Positions 12,446-23,261 of a stretch of DNA of 64,000 nucleotides are shown one piece after another. The notes below the pieces were generated by a model, which was not told where the DNA came from, searched no databases, and saw only the letters and a list, made by a program, of their open reading frames with translations. Within the stretch, counting starts at the first letter, position 1. Each line of letters begins with the position of its first letter. The translations under genes were made by a program, and so were the position numbers. Source of the stretch: Aquanectria penicillioides (taxonomy: Eukaryota; Ascomycota; Sordariomycetes; Hypocreales; Nectriaceae); assembly GCA_003415625.1 (NCBI GenBank), contig PYIU01000009.1, forward strand, positions 3,348,001 through 3,412,000. The letters run 5' to 3'.

Positions 12446-15005
12446 TTACTGTTTACGCTTGTTCACGACCTGAATCTTCATTTCTAATACGCTCCAACCC
12501 TCGTGATCTTGTGGGTTAGAGAATGGGATTAGAGCGCCAAAACGGATTCTTATACAAGAGTCAGCTCATGCTGCTCATACCAGAACGCTGCATGAAGGCA
12601 AACTTACGTGTATCGACCTGGCTGGACGTAAGACCCGTTCTCCAACTTACCGAACCAGAAAAGACTACTAGTATCCGCGGCGTTTCGGCTGAGATCAGCC
12701 AAGGGAAAATTATACGTATTGTTACTTTCATCCTTGGACGGATTGAAGGTATTGGCGGCGTTGGAGTTAATCCAGGGGGCGGCAGAGCCAAAGTAGTTAT
12801 TTTCGCCGACCACAGGAGGGTACGTCCAGTCGCGTTTCGCCTTGAAATTAGGACCGAAGATCTACCCAGATGACTATCAGATAAGGCGACTTGTGCAAAA
12901 AGAAAGTGCAAAAACAAGACTTGCATCGAATCGAAGTTCTTTGGTTCCCCAGTTGAGTTTCCAGAAGATCTTAGGAAAGTCCTGCGCGGACAGGCTCAAG
13001 TCAAATGTGAAGCTGCATAACAGTTAGCATCTAGGTAACTATATATTCTGAGTAAAAAATATTGTCTTACCTATTTTTCTTGCTACCAGAAGCCGGCGCC
13101 GACCGCAGCAAGGGATATGTGCTTGCAAACATGCTCTTGGTTAACTGCTTCTTCAAGCTAAACGCGACGCCTTGGTACGGCACGACGAGTTCATCACCAT
13201 TATCTGCCTTAACAGTGACGATGCCGCCATAGACTGGGAGTCTGTTCTCGTTGATATGCTTTGGTGGTGTAAAGACGAATCTAGTCTGTCGTTAGCTGAG
13301 TTTTGTTCTTTACGTTCTCGTGCCATGTTTTGTTTGTTCTGAATGTTTACTTACTCAACCTGCTGTTGTTTGTATCGACCGACCGTCACGCTCGCCGGCA
13401 ACTGAACGGCGGCTTCGAACCGGGCGGGCTTCAGCTCTCGGCGGGTTCGGACTGATCCTGATCCATCAAACATTTCAAACCCGGCCCAGCTCGTGTGATG
13501 GAAAGTATAGTTAGTAGGCCTTGTGCCAATATTTTCGAGCGTGAATACCTGCTTGGACTGAAAATTATCTGTATCATTGAGCGAAAAGCGCTGATACGCT
13601 AGGCTGCTGGCTTGCGTGATAATGAATGAAGCGTTGATGAGGCCTGCGCCGACCTGCTGTGGCGGTGCTTTAAAGGTATTGCTTGGTGACCCATCCGCAT
13701 TTAGCCACGGGAGGGAGTTGCAGGAAGTGATGAGCCTCATGGTGACATATCGTGCATAGACGTTTGTATGGGTGCCTCGGTTGCCGAGCTTGCCAATCCA
13801 CAAGGCCGCGGCACCGGCAACATACGGCGTTGCCATAGCGGTACCGCTCAGCACGGCGAAGCTACCGTCCGCATCGTCGTGCTCGCCGGGCCACGTGCTG
13901 AAGATCTCAGAGCCGGGGGCAGCAACATCTGGCTTGGCGCCCAAGTTATATAGGCCGCCCCAAGACGTAAAGGCGCTAGGAAGCGAGCGCTTCTTGGACG
14001 CTTGGGCGTGTACGCTGGCGACAGAGAGAACGCCGTCGCCCGAGCTGCCGGACCCAGCGTAGAACGGCCCGGCTTCGCCTGAGCTTCCGGCGCTGATGGT
14101 AACGATGATACCGTTATCTACGAGCCTGTTGGCGACGATAGCCCAGGGGTTGGACGCGAAGCCGCCGCAACCGGCAATACTCGCCGTGATGACATCTACG
14201 CCGTCGGCATACGCCTTGAGGAAGGCATCAATGATTGTGGCAGCGTCTGTTGTCGAGCCCGTGCTGAAGACCTTGTACGCATACAGCGAGGCATTAGGGG
14301 CGACGCCCTTCCAACCCGAGGATGACTGGCCTGCGATGATGCCGGCGACGTGAGTGCCATGGCCCTGCTGATCAATTGGATCGTCGTCCGGGTGCTTATC
14401 CTCTCCCGGGCTCCAGTCCGAGTCGCCCACAAAATCCCACCCCCCAGCCACCTTGAAGCCATCGCCGAAGCCTCCACCCAGCGCCGAGTGCTTGTACCAG
14501 ATGCCCGTGTCGATAATGCCGATCTTGGCGCCGCTGCCATACAGCCCGTCTTGATGCAGGCCGTCGACGCCGGTGGCCCAGTGCACGTCATACTTACTGG
14601 CGGCGTTCGCCTCGACCTTCTGCTGCTCGACGGGGTCGACAAGCTCGACGAGCTCGTTCGGCCAGATGGCGATGACTTCGGAGAGTGCCAGGATGTCGCC
14701 GACTTGCACCCCGTCGAGCTCTATGCTGGCGCCGTGAAAGATGCTCGACTGAAAGGTCTGGACCACCTTGACGCCATGTCTTGCGGCGAGCTGGTTTTCA
14801 GCGCGTAGTAGTGCAGTCTATTGATTCAAATCAAATGAGTGAGTGGCAGAACAGTGTGCTAGTGGAGGGACACCCTTACGTCTGCAAGTTCAACAATGAA
14901 CCTATTGCTCTGTGCTTGGGTCCATGAATCTTGTCGTTGGCCCGGAGTAATAGCAGCGGCCACAGCCACAGCCGTCGGCAGAAGGAGCTGGAAACACAGT
15001 CTCAT
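12446..15005 (-). CDS. Secreted subtilisin-like (S8) protein lacking the catalytic Ser; probable pseudo-protease
   Basis: Six exons: 15005-14880, 14817-13355, 13280-13071, 13012-12916, 12861-12608 and 12548-12446, giving 750 residues with an N-terminal signal peptide, an inhibitor-like pro-region, an S8 domain (about 130-400) and a long C-terminal beta-rich part with the WTYPPVVGENN segment typical of large Vpr-type fungal subtilases. Asp145 (IIDTGIWY) and His195 (GHGTHVAG) of the triad are present. The Ser of the usual GTSMA motif is Ala369 (LSGTAMATP, codon GCT at 13837-13839). The oxyanion-hole Asn (usually AGNSG) is Ser287 (AGSSG, codon at 14083-14085). The frame is otherwise intact over all six exons, so this is not simple decay. 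The fourth intron (12862-12915) uses a weak GTTTTT donor. Confidence 0.88.
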
Positions 15006-15947
15006 GATGGATTACAGTAGAAGATATCGCCCTAAGAGTAATGAGAGTAACGAGAGCAACTTCTCTTGCTCCTCAGTCTGCCCAGCACTCCCTTCTTATA
15101 TAGCTCGGGCGTCAAGGCCCTGTGAATCGGTCAGCCAACACCCTGGATGAACAGCTTCCCGTAAATCCTAGCCCTAACTAGATTGTACATGATTGTCAAC
15201 CAAGTCAGCGTATGTCAATCGTGCCCCATAGCCTATGGTGCATTAGATTAGCCCATGGACGGCCTCGGCGAGGTCCACCTTGGATGCAACATTGTTGGCC
15301 CACTTGGGAGATCATCACAGGTCATATCATCCTTGCCCCCGCCTCTTCCCAGTATAATGTGCGCAAACCTTCTCGGACTATGATCACCATGATCATTATG
15401 TTAGGTTTGAGGGCATTATCAGTCGAGCTGTGTGAAGCGGTAATTTCGGTAGTCATATGATTAATTGTGCAGTAATCGTAAATAACTGGTGCTCAGAACG
15501 ATTGGGGCCACTTCAATATTATTCTCTAGTAATGCAAGTTGCTTCTGTGGGCTGTCTCACTTACGGCCGGATCTTGGGGGCTTGGTCATATTTGTAGGTC
15601 AGGTATGGCGGGTATCTCCGGGGATGTTCCTGGTACAGCACCAAAACTGTGGACAATGTACTTGTTACATTAACCATTTAAGAGATCTCACGCAGTTGCT
15701 TACCGAACCCGTCGGTGTATAGTTGTTACTAACAATTTGGAAGCGGGAGCCCCCCGGGGGTTCCGATACATATGCACATTCTATCAGACGTGATATGATG
15801 AGATGAACGGGTAATGTGTTAGTGGAGGAGTCCATTATGACCTACTAATGTAGGTCTTTTTGAACTATCTTTGTTTCCACTGATCTTGGACTCTCTTAAC
15901 TGGGTTAACTTCTGCGATCTAGATTTTGCTTCTAAAGACGTAGATCA
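15006..15947. other. Intergenic, promoter of subtilisin-like gene
   Basis: 0.9 kb with no convincing gene. It contains the promoter of the minus-strand subtilisin-like gene and the 3' flank of the FAD oxidase. A few short frames without coding character. Confidence 0.45.
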
Positions 15948-17738
15948 TTATGCGAGGTCCCGCATAGGAGCCCCGTCGAGCTTAAAGTATCCCGGCTGCA
16001 ACCGCTGATAGACCTGCTGAGGGTCATACTTTTTGGCAATCCTGGTCAACTTCGCCTTGTTCTCGTCACCATAGCTCGAGATGACGTCTTGGTACTGGCT
16101 CGCGTAGTTCATATACACGTAGTCATTGCCGAGGCAACGGCGCTTTGCCTCAGCGTCAACCGTCTTCATAAAATCCGAGACCCAGCGGAAGGCGACGTTG
16201 TCGTCGGCTTCATTGGCCCACATGGCACCCATAAGGATCAGGAACAGGGGGCCTTCTTCGGTCTTGATCCCGAGCGGGTTTCCGCTGTTTCTCCCCATCC
16301 TCTTGAGCTGAGGGATCGTGATTCCTTGGAAGGTGAGCGTAGGCAGGAAACCGGAGATGTTGGTCATGTTGACAACCCTCTCGAAGTAAAGGTCTTGAGC
16401 GAATTGGAGAAGTTGGTAGTCGACCTTGGTAGTGATTGAATAGAATATCTCACGAAGACCGATGGTGATATCGTCCATGGCCGCTTTAGCATACTCGCTG
16501 ATGTGACGCGTTTGTGTCGTATCCGAAACAGGGCTGAGAGAGTTGAAGTCGTCCCAAATGGCAGCATCACCACCGTCAGGGTCGGCGTGGTACAGTGTGG
16601 GAAGGGCGATCCTCGTCTTGTTGAAGTAGACCCAGACAGACCAGAAGCCGGCTTTGGGATCATTTGGCGAGTTCTTGACGAGGTTGACAACCGCATCTGT
16701 GAGGGCTGGAAATGACTCCTCGGTATAGGTTCTTGTTCCACCCCAGAGCTTGCCGTTGGGGAGAGGGTAAGTTTTCAAGTTGAAGCGGACGACGAGGCCG
16801 AAGTTGTTGCCGCCTCCACGGAGGGCCCAGTAAAGATCCGAGTACTTCTCAGCGCTGGCTTTGATGATTTTGCCATTTGCCAGAACAACCTAAAAGGAAT
16901 CAGTTTTGAAATGTGTCATTCACGTTATGATGGTTTTCACTTCGTAGCTTTCAACATTGTCGCAAGCCCAGCCGTAGAGGTTGGAGAAGTAAGAGATGCC
17001 GCCTATCAACCACTAGTCAGTACACAACTGACCCAGTTCATGGTTGAGAAAAGACACGTGCCTCCGGTGATGAGACCTCCGACGCCGATGTTGTACAGCC
17101 GGCCTCCAATGACAGTGAGGTCAGACTTGGCAAGCTCTGCGTAGACATCGCCCCAGACTTTGCCAGGCTCAACTGAGGCAATCTTCTTGTCCTTGGACAG
17201 CGTCACGGCATTGAGGCTGGCAAAGGAGATGGTGATGCCGCCCTCGGCAACTGAGGCTCCAGCAAAGGCAGCGTGGCCTCCGCTCTTGGCTGCGAAAGGA
17301 CACTGCGTCAGGCGGGACAAGAGGACGACAATGGATACATGGCCTTGTTTTGAGGGCTTGAAGATGCAAGAGGGTCTGACATCAGCCTGGATTGCGGACC
17401 AAAAAGACGCGAGGAAGGCGTTGTATGCCGTCTGTTCTTTGGTCTCTACAGCCGCATCTCCATACAAGTACTTGAGCGAGGCACACTATTCCTTGTCATA
17501 GGAATTAGTTCTCTATACATCAACAGCAGGATCCTGATTGACACACGGCAGAAGCACAGGTGGTGTCTGATCGCTTCAGGTTGCCACTCAACGCGGGGAT
17601 TTCGGAGACATCGACGCCGTGATGAAGCAGGGCCTCTGTGACATTGAAGTTGCTCGGCTCGAACACAGGGTCAATGACTGCCGAGGCAGTAGCCGCAAAC
17701 CCCAGGGCCAGCAGAGAAAATCCAGATGGAGGAATCAT
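15948..17738 (-). CDS. Secreted FAD-linked oxidase, BBE-like (PCMH fold)
   Basis: Flavoprotein oxidase of the berberine-bridge-enzyme group, oxidising carbohydrates, alcohols or natural-product intermediates. Exons 17738-17547, 17485-17062, 17002-16941 and 16889-15948 give 539 residues. Start MIPPSGFS gives a signal peptide; an in-frame Met 31 codons upstream also precedes a hydrophobic run and cannot be excluded. SGGHAAFAGAS carries the His expected to bind FAD covalently. The region that holds the second (Cys) attachment in BBE reads GGRLYNIGVGG, so linkage is probably single. The C-terminal BBE segment has NDYVYMNYASQYQD and KKYDPQQVYQRLQPGYF. The second intron (17003-17061) must start with GC (GCACGT) to restore LITGGGISYFS. 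Substrate unknown. Confidence 0.9.
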
Positions 17739-18341
17739 GATGTCTTTATTGACACCGGTTGCTAACTGCCAGGTTAAAGCAGGACAAAAAAAGGAGGACA
17801 AAAAGCAGGACAAAACAGAAAGGATTTTCATTAGTCTAATATGAATTATTATTGTCACGTGCGCCGGACCGGGATATGCCAGGGACCGACATGTTGGGGA
17901 GATGCAGAAGGCTGGAGATTAATCTTACAACTATTGACCCCCTCACTGCGCTAGATCTGTTGATTAACTGCTCTACAGACCCCTTCACTCTTCCCACCAT
18001 CCACGCCATCACAATTATGCCTAGGATCTTTTATGGAGAGATATTGAAATATCTAAAATAGAAAATCCTAACTTAATCTATTGCTCCTCTGTATTGCCCT
18101 CGTGTATCAAAAAGGCAATGGCCACCATTGGAGCCAACAACAATGCTGCTCACTCCCCTCAAACATGAACACGGAAAATAATTTAACAGGATTTTTCAAA
18201 GTGCTAGAAATACGCCTTCAATTATAATTATTATTATTCTTTGGATGACCCTTGTTACAATTTCGCTCGTTCCTACTCTCAAGCTCAAGTTTAACATCAC
18301 CGGAATCTCCATGGAAAGAATAATCTGCCCACACGCTAAAC
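17739..18341. other. Intergenic
   Basis: Promoter of the FAD oxidase and 3' flank of the CVNH gene. No gene seen; a short (ATT)n-like stretch lies near 18224-18238. Confidence 0.45.
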
Positions 18342-19523
18342 TTAGACCAGTCGCAAATTTCCGTCATCGTTCTCAATCCTTTCATCCAAAGCAACTGAAG
18401 TCTTAATCCAATATCCGTCAGCGGAACACAGTTCCGCCTTGAGCCTCCGTCCGCCATCGGCAAGGCGGACATGTCGTGCTGATCCACCAAAGTTGCCGTC
18501 ATGGTGGTCCCCAGCATTGACCCAGCAAAACCTGCCATCATCGTTTTCAAGGATTCTGTTTAAGCTGATAGAGCTGTGACGCCAGGATCCATCAATCCTT
18601 GCGCATGATGCTCTGAGGATAAAATCGCCGTGAGAGTCAAGGTGAATATCGCGAGAAGAAGAGGTAAAGTTGCCGTCGTAGTCATCACGATGTCGGTGAT
18701 GTGATGAGTTGCTGCTAGAGCGACTGCTGGAGCTGCTGCTAGAGTGACTACTCGAGCGGCTACGGCGGCGACGGTGTGAGTAGCCATGGTCACCCCTGTG
18801 TTCGTCTCGTCTCCTCCTCTCCTCCTCCTTTTCCTCATCTCGTTCATCTCTCCAGTCTTCAGCAGCGTCTTGCAGCTTGTGTCCGGCATAGGCGCCTGCA
18901 AGGGCCCCCATGAATACGCTTGTCTTACCGTGACCGTTAGCTTGACCACCAAATTTGTGACCGCCGAAAGCCCCGGCTGCACCCCCAGCGAGTGCACCCA
19001 TCAAGTCAGCCCCTTTCATCATTGGGTCCGTTGCCGGCATCGTGCTGGCCACTGTTTTGGGATGGGATGCTTTGAGAATTATAACTATATGGAGAGGATT
19101 GGTACGGCTGGTGGTGCTGGGCCTGTTGAACATTATAACCTTGAGGAGGGGTTGGTATGGCTGGTATTGTTGGGGTTGAGGGCTATGGCCTTGCGGAGGA
19201 GCTTGATACGGTTGATACTGCTGGGGCTGAGGAGTATGGCCTTGCGGAGGAGCTTGATACGACTGGTACTGCTGGGGTTGCTGAGGGCCATAGCCTTGCG
19301 GAGGGGGTTGGTATGGGTAAGATTGCTGGGGGTTATACCCGTATTGAGCGTTTTGTTGCTGTTGCTGCTGTTGTGGGTATGGGGTCTGGGGTTGCTGATA
19401 TTGCTGGTTCTGGTATGGCTGACGTCCAGCTGGGCCATCGTTGTGAATGAAATCCGCTCGCCCGCTACCGCCAGGGTAGTTCCCTTGGGGATTTTGGTAG
19501 TCGTTGCGGTAGTAGTCACTCAT
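18342..19523 (-). CDS. Q/Y/P-rich low-complexity protein with glycine zipper and C-terminal CVNH domain
   Basis: Single-exon frame of 393 residues. Residues 1-124 are rich in Gln, Tyr and Pro with near-identical repeats of the type APPQGH-PQPQQYQPYQ. Residues 125-172 have unrelated composition (see finding on frame). Residues 172-223 hold Gly/Ala segments (MGALAGGAAGAFGGHK, MGALAGAYAGHK) of glycine-zipper type. Residues 224-282 are highly charged, with an HRRRRSRSSS run. Residues 283-393 match the cyanovirin-N homology fold: two halves each with GNF, DIHL or HVRL, C, DGSW or DGYW, and ENDDG motifs. CVNH domains bind mannose-type glycans in characterised members. No signal peptide, so it is likely intracellular or unconventionally exported. 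Prion-like N-terminus suggests self-association (inference). Confidence 0.85.
   Translation of the reverse strand: MSDYYRNDYQNPQGNYPGGSGRADFIHNDGPAGRQPYQNQQYQQPQTPYPQQQQQQQNAQYGYNPQQSYPYQPPPQGYGPQQPQQYQSYQAPPQGHTPQPQQYQPYQAPPQGHSPQPQQYQPYQPLLKVIMFNRPSTTSRTNPLHIVIILKASHPKTVASTMPATDPMMKGADLMGALAGGAAGAFGGHKFGGQANGHGKTSVFMGALAGAYAGHKLQDAAEDWRDERDEEKEEERRRRDEHRGDHGYSHRRRRSRSSSHSSSSSSSRSSSNSSHHRHRDDYDGNFTSSSRDIHLDSHGDFILRASCARIDGSWRHSSISLNRILENDDGRFCWVNAGDHHDGNFGGSARHVRLADGGRRLKAELCSADGYWIKTSVALDERIENDDGNLRLV
19150..19330. repeat. Tandem coding repeats in the Q/P-rich region
   Basis: About three copies of a roughly 57-bp unit encode the APPQGH-PQPQQYQPYQ repeats of the CVNH protein. Next to it (about 19340-19385) is a CAG/CAA-type run encoding polyglutamine. 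Such repeats readily gain or lose units. Confidence 0.7.
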
Positions 19524-20817
19524 GATGTTTCAATGGGGACCGCGGAGCATATGTTGGACGATGGAAGGTGAGGAACCGGGACAGGTAAGCACTATGCTTT
19601 ATGTACCAACGGTCCCGGTGAGCCCATCTCTGTGCCTTATGCATACATGATTGCTACGCCATCTGTATCTCTCGGTTGGAACCAACACCTAACTGGGTGA
19701 ACACTAGTGAGCTGAGCCACCCTCCGCGCAGGCCATCACCCCACGAGGCTGGCTGCCTCACATTTGCAAGGTCCTAACTGGAGGGAAAAGCCGCCTTCAT
19801 CTTCAAATGCCATCACAGAGCATTTGAGAATTTGTGCGATGCCGGGCTTTTGCATTGGCAAGATCTTGTGTCATGCAATCGAACATGTACCTTTCTCTGC
19901 CACAGTTATCTACAATCTACACGTTCTTGACCATCTCCCACCCTGCCTTGGCCTTTCCGGAAACAATTTGCCGGTCTTATGTCATACTAGCGTCGACATC
20001 TGTGGCGGAGTTGTAGTGGGTCATGAGCTGAAGCAGGGATGACCCCAAAACTTACTACAAGCCAAAGCGTAGTTACAGATAATAACAGGCCTGTGGTCAC
20101 AAACGGACTTGTATCACATGACAAAAGAGAATATCACTTATCTCAAGGATATCCAGCCCTCAATCAGCGCAAGACTGTTCAATAGCCGCACCCGCCGACA
20201 CGTCTATGCAACCGACTGGCATTGATTGGTCAATGAGAACTACAGGAACTTCAGGAGAACCTCCAACCAGGATGTTCTTTAGCTCCCATCCTTCATTCGC
20301 ATAATCCGCCCCCGCTACGCTTTAGTTTCTTCAAGGGGCCAATATGCGCAACTCAAGGGAAGTTGCCGTGGAAGACGGGTCTGACACAAGAGTCGAGGCC
20401 TTTGGCTAAAGTTGAGCATGTTTACACCGGGAGACGAGATTAGGCACCAGGAAGTGTAGGATAGCAAGCTGATAAACCAGTCACTATCATGACAATGCTG
20501 GTTGGATCCGATGATACGAAGTTGGGAATATCGCAATGAAGTGTTACGGTGAAACACTCCGTCCTATGCAATGAAACGGTATCCACACCAAACCCTCTGA
20601 CTTCATCTTGATAGATTATTTGATTTGAACCAGGAGGACAAAAGGCTACGCTGCTTCGACCCTATATTCACTGTGGGTGCCGTCGTGAACCTCTCTCTGA
20701 GACTGCAAGCTGAGATCTTAGGTTTCCTGTTCAGCAATTGACTACAAACCTCGATAGATCCATTTAGCAAGCCGAAGTCACATTTAGTCTCCAGAAAGAA
20801 TAGGCTTTCCCAGCAAC
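19524..20817. other. Intergenic, 1.3 kb
   Basis: Promoter of the CVNH gene and 3' flank of the methyltransferase. Small frames only; no recognisable element. Confidence 0.45.
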
Positions 20818-22223
20818 CTACTCAGCCTCTGGCTTCTTTCCGTACACTGAACATCTATGTCTGAGTTAGCATCGGACGCCCAAATGCACACAGATTCAAC
20901 GTACATCGGCCAGTATGCATGAATGGTAGGGTCATTCACGTCCTCTCTGACCTTGCTTAGGAACACTGTTACCTCCTCTTGAGACCACCCGAGGATGCGC
21001 GTGAATGGTGCCATGGAAACCGATTCAAGGCCCGTCGACATGTTTTCATTATTCCACAATCCGAGTTCCTTATGCTTCTTGTCCTTTGGCCAGCGGTTCG
21101 TTGGCCACTTGAACCAAACTTCAACTACATCAACCAAGCCAGCTTCTTCCAAGATCGCTTTAAGCCCTTTTAAATCTTGAAATGGAAGCCCAGCCTTGAT
21201 TGAACATTCCTGAAGGAGACTCATACACTTAGAGAGGTTGGAGGCTGCCTTCAGGGTGTTGTCGTCTGAGAGGGCAGATACGCTATATTCCTGCAGTTCC
21301 ACATAACCACCCGGGGCAAGATTGCTAGCACATATCAGAGGAAAGTCGAGTAATGGTAAGGCTCTTACGTGTAGATCTTGCGTAGGTATTCTGGCCACGA
21401 TTTGATACTAAAATTCATCATGCGACTGTGAATGTAGTCAAAGGGCTCAGCATAAGTCCACTCCTCATCCAAATCATCGATAACAAAGCGGAGATTCGGC
21501 GGAACACTGTTCACTTGTTAGTGGCTGCTAAGAGTACAGGAGCCGCTAGAACATGCAATCCAGGTTGAATTGGTGATAGATCAATACCAATGACCTGGTG
21601 TTCGGTTAGATTCCACCCTTCACGGTACGTTCAATACACCCACCTCGGCGTTTGGGTGTTCATCCGCATAATCCATTGCCCATATTCCAGTACCAGTGCC
21701 TACGTCAAGTACCCTTTGTACCTTTGCATCTGAACTATTGGGAGGAGCGAGGCCTAGGCTGTTCTCAAACGTCAAGAGAAATATGTGATGCTGAAGATCT
21801 ATTTCCTTCAGTGTCAACAGAGCCACGGTAGGTGACGTCGCATTTCGTACCAAGCCGTTCGTTTTCCACGTCATCATTTGGCATGATGTATCCTATTGTA
21901 AGTCTCTTGAGCTTTGCGCGCAATAGCAGCTTCTTCAAGGAACAACCTACTGCCATCTTTATATCGGTGATATGTTCGCCCGTTCTCACGTCGGTAGTCA
22001 ATTATGGAACTTGTTACGCTTTGAGTTGACGATGCCGCATCCTACAAGGAATAAATTTAATGAAGTGGAAATTGACGCATGCATATTGCAACTCTCCTAC
22101 CTCGCCAATCGAAGAATCTGCATCATCGGGGACCAGAGGCTATGCAAACAGTTAGCTGGGGTTGCACTGGCGTTACATGAGCCCGAACCTCCACGACATC
22201 GGGGGAGTGTGGGATTGTGCCAT
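20818..22223 (-). CDS. LaeA-like SAM-dependent methyltransferase, many introns
   Basis: Class I methyltransferase related to fungal LaeA-like regulators of secondary metabolism. Well supported exons: 22139-22101, 22041-21951, 21892-21851, 21798-21644, 21594-21557, 21506-21369, 21324-20905, 20854-20818. In order they give RRENGRTYHRYKDG, DLQHHIFLLTF, VLDVGTGTGIWAMDYADEHP (SAM-binding motif I), VIGIDLSPIQPGFVPPNLRF, WTYAEPFDYIHSRMMN, LAPGGYVELQE and finally HAYWPICSVYGKKPEAE. The intron at 21507-21556 starts with GC (GCATGT). The first exon probably begins at ATG 22223 (MAQSHTPP), but no GT or GC donor joins it in frame to 22139. One extra C in the C5 run at 22201-22205 would restore frame, so there is either a frameshift or a sequence error. 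Catalytic domain appears intact. Confidence 0.8.
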
Positions 22224-23261
22224 AGCTTTGAATGGAATTGAGAAATAGGAAGCGTGTTGGTGATGAGTTTCAATTGCCAAGTATAGCCAGTTCTTAAATA
22301 AATGACGCCCCCTCATTCATATATATTTTCCCTCGACACCCGCTCAATCGTATGATAACAAGCAACTATCTGGTATTAGGCTGATTTTAACCAATCGTGC
22401 GTTCCGCGTTCCCGGCGTAAGATCTCAAGCAGGGGATGCCCGAACGACAGAGACCAACAATGATTCGACGGTATAATCCTGGTTGCATGAGTGCATAGCA
22501 TAGAACCAACACAAATACATTGACTGCCTTCTCAAGCGTAACGTTAGTTCACTACATCTTATTCGTAGATCATATGGTTATTAGGATCATATGGCTTTTA
22601 TACCTGAGATGTACCTGCTTATGAGGCCACTATGAAGCAGGCGTTTTCTCCATGGTTAAGCATTGCTTCTTCGTCCCTGAGGTAATTTACATCAGAGGCC
22701 ACCATATCGCACCAGTAATCAACTAGATATGAATTATGATTTGCATAAAAAATGCGGCGATGATTGAAAGGTTCCTTAGGCAGGGTAAGTGCTGGAGAGA
22801 GGGGACAGCGACATCACTGGTGAACCTGATTGGCAAATAAATAGTACCATACCCTCTGGTCCTTTTGGGTTGCTACTGCACACATCTATTGAAATAGAGA
22901 TAGACGGAATAAATTTGCCGTTGTGGTGTTGAGTAAATTATTGCGAATCTGCCGACATATGACAAGGGGCTTGAGACTCACTAGCATTTGCCAAAATATG
23001 TCTGAAGCGACTAGCTCACTAGCATTCCAATTATATGCAAGCTTGAATTGACTTAAATCCCTGACTGCGATTACTGCACCATGGGGGGCTGGAAAGTTGA
23101 TGCTTGACAATTCTTCCAGTTGCCTACACATCCTCATCTATATAAGCTGTTATTCCCGTGACAATCTCTAGTGGTTCTATGTAAATACATTTCTCAAAAT
23201 CCATGCACTAGACAAAGCAGGAAACCTATTGCCTAGAACCATAGGAATTATATTCGGAGTC
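22224..23261. other. Intergenic, 1.0 kb
   Basis: Promoter of the methyltransferase and 3' flank of the NucA/NucB-type gene. An 83-codon minus-strand frame at 22886-23137 shows no motif. Nothing else seen. Confidence 0.45.

Noticed and set aside
18786..19571. 261-codon plus-strand open frame opposite the CVNH gene
   Set aside because: It is the antisense shadow of low-complexity repeats; composition (Val/Leu/Gly repeats) mirrors the Q/P repeats and there is no promoter or motif.
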